DNA of 10,856 bases from Clostridia bacterium (lineage in GTDB: Bacteria > Bacillota_A > Clostridia > Lachnospirales > Lachnospiraceae): NCBI GenBank assembly GCA_012515365.1, contig JAAYYM010000382.1:1-10856 (forward strand), written 5' to 3'. Below the pieces are notes generated by a model, which was not told the origin of the DNA, did not search any database, and saw nothing but the letters and a program-made list of their open reading frames with translations. The position numbers and the translations under genes are program-made. The first letter of the stretch is position 1. Every line of letters starts with the position of its first letter. Below, piece by piece: positions 6,728 to 10,856 of the stretch.

Positions 6728-7531
6728 TTCAGCTTTAGAATGGTTCTCTTGCGTTCCGACCAGCTTCGCAATCATCTCACATAGAGTGGCTGCGTCTATC
6801 GGCTTCACGAGAGTTCCATTCATACCCGCATTAAGAATCCGCTGATTAAATTCATCATGTGCATCTGCTGTAGCAGCAATGACAGGTATCGTCTTTGCAT
6901 CTAAACGGTCCATTCCACGGATCAGACTGACCTCCTCAAATCCATCCATGACCGGCATACGCAGATCAGTCAGTATCACTTTATAATATCCAATTTCAGA
7001 TTGAGCAAAACATCTGACTGCCTCCTCTCCATTGGCTGCAGTATCTACCAGACAACCTAGGAATTCAAGGTTTTTCTTTAAAATGACCTGATTGATTTCT
7101 GAGTCTTCTACTAGTAAAACACGTAGTCCTCTCATGATTTCCGGGTAATAATCCGGCTTCTTCATATCAGCAGGTGCTGCATCTTCATTATAGGCATAAA
7201 GATCTACCGTAAATGTAGTGCCTTTATTTATTTCGCTTTCTACGCGGATTGATCCTTCTGCCAGATCAACGATCTGTTTTACAATAGCCAGTCCTAATCC
7301 TGTTCCGCGCTGTTCTTTATGTTCATGTCCATACTCCTGTGAATACGGTTCAAATAAAACCTTCTGATAATCTTTGCTCATACCGATTCCGTTATCTCGT
7401 ATTACAAAGCGCATACCATGCTTCCCATTTTTCCCCGGTATATGTTCTGATAAGAATTCAACATGTCCACCTTCCGGCGTATACTTAGCTGCATTGGAGA
7501 GCAGATTAACAAAGATCTGATTAAACCTCAA
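6683..7531 (-). CDS. C-terminal half of hybrid kinase: HATPase plus receiver domain
   Basis: This is the portion after the in-frame stop. Counting from a possible TTG restart at 7531, the N-box is 'NQIFVNLLSNAAKY' (4-17), the G1 box 'DNGIGM' (46-51), and the G2 box 'GTGLGLAI' (76-83), so the ATP-binding fold is complete apart from its first residues. A receiver domain follows at about 136-258. It has the acidic pair E142/D143, predicted phosphoacceptor D189 in 'LTDLRMPVMDG', T221, and K243 in 'VKPID', all consistent with a working receiver. There is no phosphoacceptor histidine in this part. No Shine-Dalgarno sequence precedes the TTG, so independent translation is doubtful. The natural reading is the 3' end of the kinase that starts at 9952. 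The gene ends with TAG inside the tail of the MFS gene. Confidence 0.75.
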   Translation of the reverse strand: MRFNQIFVNLLSNAAKYTPEGGHVEFLSEHIPGKNGKHGMRFVIRDNGIGMSKDYQKVLFEPYSQEYGHEHKEQRGTGLGLAIVKQIVDLAEGSIRVESEINKGTTFTVDLYAYNEDAAPADMKKPDYYPEIMRGLRVLLVEDSEINQVILKKNLEFLGCLVDTAANGEEAVRCFAQSEIGYYKVILTDLRMPVMDGFEEVSLIRGMDRLDAKTIPVIAATADAHDEFNQRILNAGMNGTLVKPIDAATLCEMIAKLVGTQENHSKAELFGTVSAISHDFKH

Positions 7532-7558
7532 TTTATCTACTTTAATACGAGTAAGCTG

Positions 7559-9952
7559 TTATTTTAAGCTGACATCAAAGGTAATATGTCTGGCATCCAT
7601 AATTGGCTGTATGATCGTGCGAAGCATCATCTGGAATTCTTCTAATGGATAAACCTCTCTATGAAGCTCCATTTTACCACTTTCGATTTTTCCAAGATCC
7701 AAGGTATCGTTAATCATTCCAAGCAAATATCTGGCTAACACATCGATGCTTTTTAAATAGTCAGTAATCTGCGATAATTTACTTTCATCGATCGCAAGTT
7801 CGGTCACGCCCAGTATTGCATTGAGCGGTGTCCGCATATCATGACTCATACGCGACAGGAAGTCTGTCTTTGCCTTATTTGCAAAATCAGCCATTTCTAC
7901 TGCCTGCTGTAATGCCATTTGCTGTTCTTTTTCTTTTTCAAAAAATCCAGTGATATCACGTCCGACTAGCAGCAGATCTTCATGTGTGCTGTCCAAATAG
8001 GTGGCTGTTCCATTTTTCCGTACATTCATGCCATCGCGTCTGATGATCCAAAATGATGTGGATGCTTTCCCTTCTTTTTCAACGGTGGAAACCAAATTTT
8101 CAAGTGCAAAAAATGTTCTGCAGCGTTCCCGATCTTCCTTTGCCACTTCGATATCGATAAACTGTTCCACAGTTTTCTCATACTCACCATTCAATCCTGT
8201 CTGCTCGATGGTGGCGCTGTCATATAGTTTTACATTTCTGCATATGCCACTTTTTATATTGATGATGGTAATATCTGAAACTTCACTATCCATAATCTTA
8301 TCTTTGGCTATCCGAATCTTCTTTTTATCATCTATATCATGTGTATAAATAAATGCCATGATAACGTCTTCCTTACCACCTGAAACCAGAATCGCAGTCG
8401 CTGCAAACCAGCGTATCTTCCCATCCGGCATATGCCTGCGGTATTCTACGGAAAGTTTGTTATTTCCTTTACGAAAACTAGATAAGAGATTTTGGTATGA
8501 TAATATATCCCATACATGTTTTTTCTCTTTTATATAAATCTGCCTTAACAGCAATTCTTTATAATCAGACTGATCATCTGCTTCTATATCCGGTTCATAA
8601 ATGGAATGATAGCTTTCTATCCTTCTGTTATAAAGATCGAGCTGTATAAATACTTCTGATCCTGCCAGCTTTTCATTTAGCTCATGAATCCTGTTTTCTG
8701 CAGCAATCAGATTTGTAATGTCTTCATAAAAAGAAATGTATGCCAGCCTGCTTTTTGATTTCATAAACTGCACATTACAGTGCGCCCGTACTGTAATGAT
8801 GGTGCCATCCTGCTTCCTTGCCTGATAAGTCATCTGTATAGGAGTCATCTGTGTCGTCAGTGTACGTAAAGCTCGTTTGACTTCTGGCAGATATTCGGGC
8901 AAAATCAAATCATAAATGGACGTAAACGTCTGTTTCTCGAATTCTTCTTTCGTATATCCAAACATCATATAAAAATTTGTATTGGTATAAGTATACTGAG
9001 TCGTGTCAAAATTATCATAAGCAATCGTGATTCCACCATTATAATTCTGTATAATTGTCTGCAGCTGACTGATCAGTTCCATTTCACGGTTGATTGCTTC
9101 GTACTTATCGGTATCGTTTTCTATTACGCAATAGATCAATGCGCGTTCATTTATTTTTTCAATGAGTCGCATACTCATTCGAAGATGTATATTGGAATGA
9201 AAAAGTTCGTTTGCTTCAATGGTCACCTCACAGCTTGTTTTATGATTAATATCTTCTACCGCCCTTTTTAAAGCATGTTGAAAGTTTCCCCAATTATTCG
9301 TATCTAAATAAGTCTCGAAAAAGTTCTCGATACCCAGATTCTCCATTAAATAGCTTCCAAACAGTTCTTTTGTGAAATCGTCATTTGTGCGCACAATAGA
9401 CGTATGATTTTGCACATACTCAATCAAACAGGCTGCACCTATGCTTGTATGCATAGTAATGCTGTCTAGTGATTTTGGATTCCAGAATGTTCCGTTTGAC
9501 ATATTATTTTCATAATTGAGTGTAACACTATGTGGGAGATTCTTATTAGAATAATAAGAATATTCTTCAAATGCAATTACATTGCTCAGATAGCTAGAGA
9601 GAAGATCATAATTGATAGGATGCGCCATATAGAAGAGTGCACCGTTTTTGAACGCATCCAAATATGCCTGCGTTCTTTCTGAATCATTTAAATCAGCAGA
9701 ATCAATACAGATAATCGGAATGTGTCTCAACACAACCTGATTGTTAATTTCCTTCATGATACTGTACTCTTGCTCTCGGAATAGATTCATACTGATAATT
9801 ATGGCTTTGATAAACTTGTGCAATTGACCTAGTTTGATTATGGTATCGCTCACTTCACTTGACTCAGTGAAATCAAACTGATTAGAAAGATTTTGTTTGA
9901 TTTTAGCGATATCAGGGTTCTCCATATCAACAAGTAAAATTCTTCTGTTCAT
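7559..9952 (-). CDS. N-terminal half of hybrid kinase: pseudo-receiver, PAS repeats, HisKA
   Basis: The 797-residue soluble protein has no membrane segment. Residues 1-130 have a receiver-like layout ('RRILLVDMENPDIAKIKQNL'), but the phosphoacceptor position reads 'AIIISMNLF' (no Asp) and the Lys-Pro motif is replaced by 'MAHPI', so it is a degenerate receiver. PAS-like segments follow at about 165-280, 295-418 ('FYMMFGYTKEEFE'...'ISFYEDIT'), 430-545 ('RRHMPDGKIRWFAATA') and 550-670 ('LLVGRDITGF'). A charged linker (672-697) leads to HisKA, with phosphoacceptor His704 in 'SRMSHDMRTPLNAILG' and helix 2 through about 765. Translation stops at TAA 7559-7561, before any ATPase domain. The ATG at 9952 has GGGGAA 8 nt upstream. 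Alone it could dimerise and accept phosphate but not phosphorylate itself. The sensed signal is unknown. Confidence 0.88.
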   Translation of the reverse strand: MNRRILLVDMENPDIAKIKQNLSNQFDFTESSEVSDTIIKLGQLHKFIKAIIISMNLFREQEYSIMKEINNQVVLRHIPIICIDSADLNDSERTQAYLDAFKNGALFYMAHPINYDLLSSYLSNVIAFEEYSYYSNKNLPHSVTLNYENNMSNGTFWNPKSLDSITMHTSIGAACLIEYVQNHTSIVRTNDDFTKELFGSYLMENLGIENFFETYLDTNNWGNFQHALKRAVEDINHKTSCEVTIEANELFHSNIHLRMSMRLIEKINERALIYCVIENDTDKYEAINREMELISQLQTIIQNYNGGITIAYDNFDTTQYTYTNTNFYMMFGYTKEEFEKQTFTSIYDLILPEYLPEVKRALRTLTTQMTPIQMTYQARKQDGTIITVRAHCNVQFMKSKSRLAYISFYEDITNLIAAENRIHELNEKLAGSEVFIQLDLYNRRIESYHSIYEPDIEADDQSDYKELLLRQIYIKEKKHVWDILSYQNLLSSFRKGNNKLSVEYRRHMPDGKIRWFAATAILVSGGKEDVIMAFIYTHDIDDKKKIRIAKDKIMDSEVSDITIINIKSGICRNVKLYDSATIEQTGLNGEYEKTVEQFIDIEVAKEDRERCRTFFALENLVSTVEKEGKASTSFWIIRRDGMNVRKNGTATYLDSTHEDLLLVGRDITGFFEKEKEQQMALQQAVEMADFANKAKTDFLSRMSHDMRTPLNAILGVTELAIDESKLSQITDYLKSIDVLARYLLGMINDTLDLGKIESGKMELHREVYPLEEFQMMLRTIIQPIMDARHITFDVSLK

Positions 9953-9960
9953 CTTTATTG

Positions 9961-9966
9961 TTCCCC
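9961..9966 (-). promoter_or_regulatory. Ribosome binding site of the kinase gene
   Basis: On the minus strand this reads GGGGAA, 8 nt before ATG 9952. It supports the chosen start, which also matches the natural beginning of a receiver fold (MNRRILLVD). Confidence 0.65.
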
Positions 9967-9996
9967 TTGGTTATTCCCTTTTGCTGTTCCTTTTAG

Positions 9997-10077
9997 TTAC
10001 TTCTTTTCGTTATTTCTTTTATTTTTTCCTCTTAATTCTATTAATTTTCTTATTTTTCTTATTTCTCTTAATTCCAT
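9997..10077 (-). CDS. Possible 26-codon leader ORF upstream of the kinase
   Basis: ATG at 10077-10075 is followed by 25 sense codons and TAA at 9999-9997. AGGAG (10083-10087) lies 5 nt before the ATG. The peptide is strongly basic (11 Lys/Arg, 4 Glu/Asp) and begins MELREIRKIRKLIELRG. Leu/Ile at 3, 6, 9, 12, 13 and 15 could form an amphipathic helix. It ends 44 nt before the kinase ATG and is out of frame with it. The predicted transcription start near 10105 makes it the first ORF of the transcript. Five Arg codons are all AGA, and Ile is always ATA. Against it: the tract is low complexity, so an open frame may be a by-product. A regulatory leader peptide, a small effector peptide and chance are all open. 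Confidence 0.33.
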   Translation of the reverse strand: MELREIRKIRKLIELRGKNKRNNEKK

Positions 10078-10111
10078 TATTTCTCCTGATTTTTCAAATA
10101 CAACTACCTTA

Positions 10112-10140
10112 ATTATATAAAAAATAACTAATTTTGGCAA
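10112..10140 (-). promoter_or_regulatory. Probable sigma-A promoter of the downstream kinase
   Basis: On the minus strand TTGCCA (10140-10135, 5 of 6 matching TTGACA) and a perfect TATAAT (10117-10112) are separated by exactly 17 bp. Transcription would start near 10105, about 150 nt before the kinase ATG. This is the best-formed promoter in the window and implies the second kinase is transcribed independently of the one upstream. Confidence 0.75.
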
Positions 10141-10145
10141 ATATT

Positions 10146-10174
10146 TTGTAGGAATTTGCATGGGATTGTAGAAA
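10146..10174. repeat. Two TTGTAGRAA-like direct repeats next to the kinase promoter
   Basis: TTGTAGGAA (10146-10154) and TTGTAGAAA (10166-10174) are 20 bp apart start to start, about two helical turns, directly upstream of the -35 element on the minus strand. TGTAGA occurs again at 10241-10246. The phasing suits a dimeric regulator. They are one base away from a TTGTCGAA-type Spo0A box but lack its central C, so I do not assign a protein. Confidence 0.35.
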
Positions 10175-10211
10175 CTTTACATAGATTCTATACACTGATT
10201 GATTATGGAAC

Positions 10212-10246
10212 TCTACATTGCGATTCATTCATCCAATGCATGTAGA
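10212..10246. repeat. Imperfect inverted repeat after the upstream kinase
   Basis: TCTACAT (10212-10218) and ATGTAGA (10240-10246) pair over 7 bp around a 21-nt interior that could add a few pairs. It lies about 15 nt downstream of the upstream kinase stop codon, where a terminator would be expected, but there is no following U tract. A weak or factor-dependent terminator is possible; the rest of 10175-10260 shows nothing else I can support. Confidence 0.3.
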
Positions 10247-10260
10247 TATTTTCATGGGGA

Positions 10261-10856
10261 TTAATCTTCCTGATTCTCCAAGGTCCTCTCGCGAAATACC
10301 TCTGCAAGTGTCGCATACATTTGGCTGGCATCAATAGGTTTACTTAAGTGTTTGTCCATTCCGACACGCTTAGTTGCCTTTACATCTTCACTAAATGCAT
10401 CAGCTGTCATGGCAATAATTGGTATCGTTTTGGCATCTGCTCTCTCCATGGCACGTATTACCTTTGTTGCTTCAAATCCATTCATGATCGGCATTCTGAT
10501 ATCCATTAGGATTGCAGCATAATAGCCCTGCGCAGATGCAGCAAACATCTTAGTCCCGATCTCACCATTTTCGGCAAGTTCTATGATGATCCCCTTCTTT
10601 TTTAATAGTCGTGTTGCAATCTGTGCATTCAAGGGATTATCTTCACAAAGTAAAATGCGCTTGTTACTGAGAATCGTATCATCAAACACAGGCTCGTCAT
10701 CCTGCTGAATCGACTCATGCGCGACAGGATAACTCAGTAACACAGTAACGGTTGTTCCCTCACCCACTTTACTCTCGATTGATATATCACCATTCATCAT
10801 CGTAATCAGCTTCTTTACAATAGGCATGCCAAGACCTGTACCATTTTCCCGCTCTA
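10261..10856 (-). CDS. C-terminal end of a second hybrid histidine kinase (5' partial)
   Basis: The frame is open to the right edge; the visible part begins inside the HATPase domain with the G2 box 'ENGTGLGMPIVKK' and continues through 'GDISIESKVGEGTTVTVLLSYP'. A receiver domain follows with the acidic pair E/D in 'LLCEDNPLNAQ', phosphoacceptor Asp in 'AILMDIRMPIMNGFEA', Thr in 'AMTADAF' and Lys in 'LSKPIDA'. All key receiver residues are present. The receiver is clearly related to that of the neighbouring split kinase (for example 'RADAKTIPIIAMTADA' against 'RLDAKTIPVIAATADA'), so the two are tandem paralogues. No DNA-binding output domain is attached; phosphate would pass to another protein. 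The sensor and HisKA regions lie beyond the window. The gene ends with TAA 308 bp before the next kinase start. Confidence 0.9.
   Translation of the reverse strand, partial: ERENGTGLGMPIVKKLITMMNGDISIESKVGEGTTVTVLLSYPVAHESIQQDDEPVFDDTILSNKRILLCEDNPLNAQIATRLLKKKGIIIELAENGEIGTKMFAASAQGYYAAILMDIRMPIMNGFEATKVIRAMERADAKTIPIIAMTADAFSEDVKATKRVGMDKHLSKPIDASQMYATLAEVFRERTLENQED

Larger units (their letters stand above)
6683..9952 (-). pseudogene. Hybrid histidine kinase interrupted by one in-frame TAA
   Basis: The two kinase pieces on this strand are in the same frame (9952 to 7559, then 7558 to 6683). They are separated only by TAA at 7559-7561 followed by nine sense codons (QLTRIKVDK) before the annotated restart. 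Reading through the stop gives a continuous 1089-codon protein: pseudo-receiver, PAS-like repeats, HisKA, HATPase and C-terminal receiver. The junction 'FDVSLK-stop-QLTRIKVDKLRFNQIFVNLLSNAAKYT' keeps the normal spacing from HisKA to the N-box, so there is no indel, only a nonsense codon. One base change from CAA, AAA, GAA, TAT/TAC, TCA or TTA would explain it. Possible explanations are recent inactivation, a sequencing error, strain-specific phase switching, or readthrough. The rest of both halves is intact and unfrayed, so any decay must be recent. Confidence 0.75.
9953..10087 (-). other. Purine-rich, nearly C-free 5' leader of the kinase transcript
   Basis: On the minus strand the leader between the promoter and kinase ATG is built almost only of A and G with some T. 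There is no C at all from 10087 down to 10010 (78 nt). It contains a tandem 9-mer AATAAGAAA and two copies of GAATTAAGAG 36 nt apart. Such a strand cannot form G-C pairs internally, so the mRNA leader should be unstructured. The repeats suggest growth by slippage. It fills the 308-bp space between the two kinases together with the promoter and the spacer at 10141-10260. Confidence 0.6.

Noticed and set aside
7529..7531. TTG as a genuine start for a separate HATPase-receiver protein
   Set aside because: No Shine-Dalgarno sequence precedes it, and the frame continues unbroken upstream to the TAA with residues that fit the kinase (VDK before LRFNQ). It is better read as the remainder of one interrupted gene.
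8001..8348. Plus-strand 115-residue ORF inside the kinase
   Set aside because: It is antisense to a well-supported coding region and has no recognisable domain or ribosome site.
9897..10112. Plus-strand ORF of 71 residues rich in Leu and Phe
   Set aside because: It is the complement of the purine-rich kinase leader, so its membrane-like sequence is an artefact of T-rich DNA. It has no ribosome site and overlaps the kinase start.

Overview
The window reads as chromosomal DNA of a low-to-moderate GC Gram-positive anaerobe, most likely a gut Clostridia (Lachnospiraceae-like) species. The reasons are strong AGGAGG-type ribosome sites, AT-rich spacers, an abundance of AraC-type regulators with a Lachnospiraceae-style helical N-terminal domain, and large soluble PAS/HisKA/receiver hybrid kinases in tandem. 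This taxonomic call is inference from protein style only. No rRNA, tRNA, CRISPR, insertion sequence or phage gene is visible.

Layout, left to right. At 2-823 (+) is the C-terminal part of a TPR-like regulator (probably XRE type, with its HTH outside the window). It converges with a MATE efflux pump at 827-2191 (-), and both stop codons lie inside one perfect 32-bp palindrome that probably terminates transcription both ways. The MATE gene is divergent from an AraC-family regulator at 2402-3154 (+), whose leader has a strong promoter and a tandem 13-bp repeat.

The second block is a probable three-gene unit. A cupin-AraC regulator (4378-5310, -) is followed on the same strand by a membrane-anchored Ntn-type C-N hydrolase/acyltransferase (3208-4329, -). 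Divergent from the regulator is an MFS transporter (5528-6727, +). The 217-bp divergent spacer holds several repeated motifs. The simplest reading is a regulator controlling uptake or export of a small molecule plus an amide-cleaving enzyme at the cell surface; the substrate cannot be read from the sequence.

The third block (6683-10856, all -) contains two related hybrid histidine kinases. The downstream one (6683-9952) would be a 1089-codon protein with pseudo-receiver, several PAS-like domains, HisKA, HATPase and receiver. It is interrupted by a single in-frame TAA at 7559-7561, exactly in the linker between HisKA and HATPase. It overlaps the MFS gene tail-to-tail by 45 bp. Its leader is an unusual C-free, purine-rich transcript (coding-strand sense) with a good promoter (TTGCCA-N17-TATAAT) and a possible 26-codon leader ORF. 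The upstream kinase enters from the right edge, and only its HATPase end and receiver are visible.

I see no clearly new multi-gene system. The points most worth following are the nonsense-split kinase, its purine-only leader with a mini-ORF, the predicted self-cleaving membrane-tethered hydrolase, and the stop-codon palindrome.
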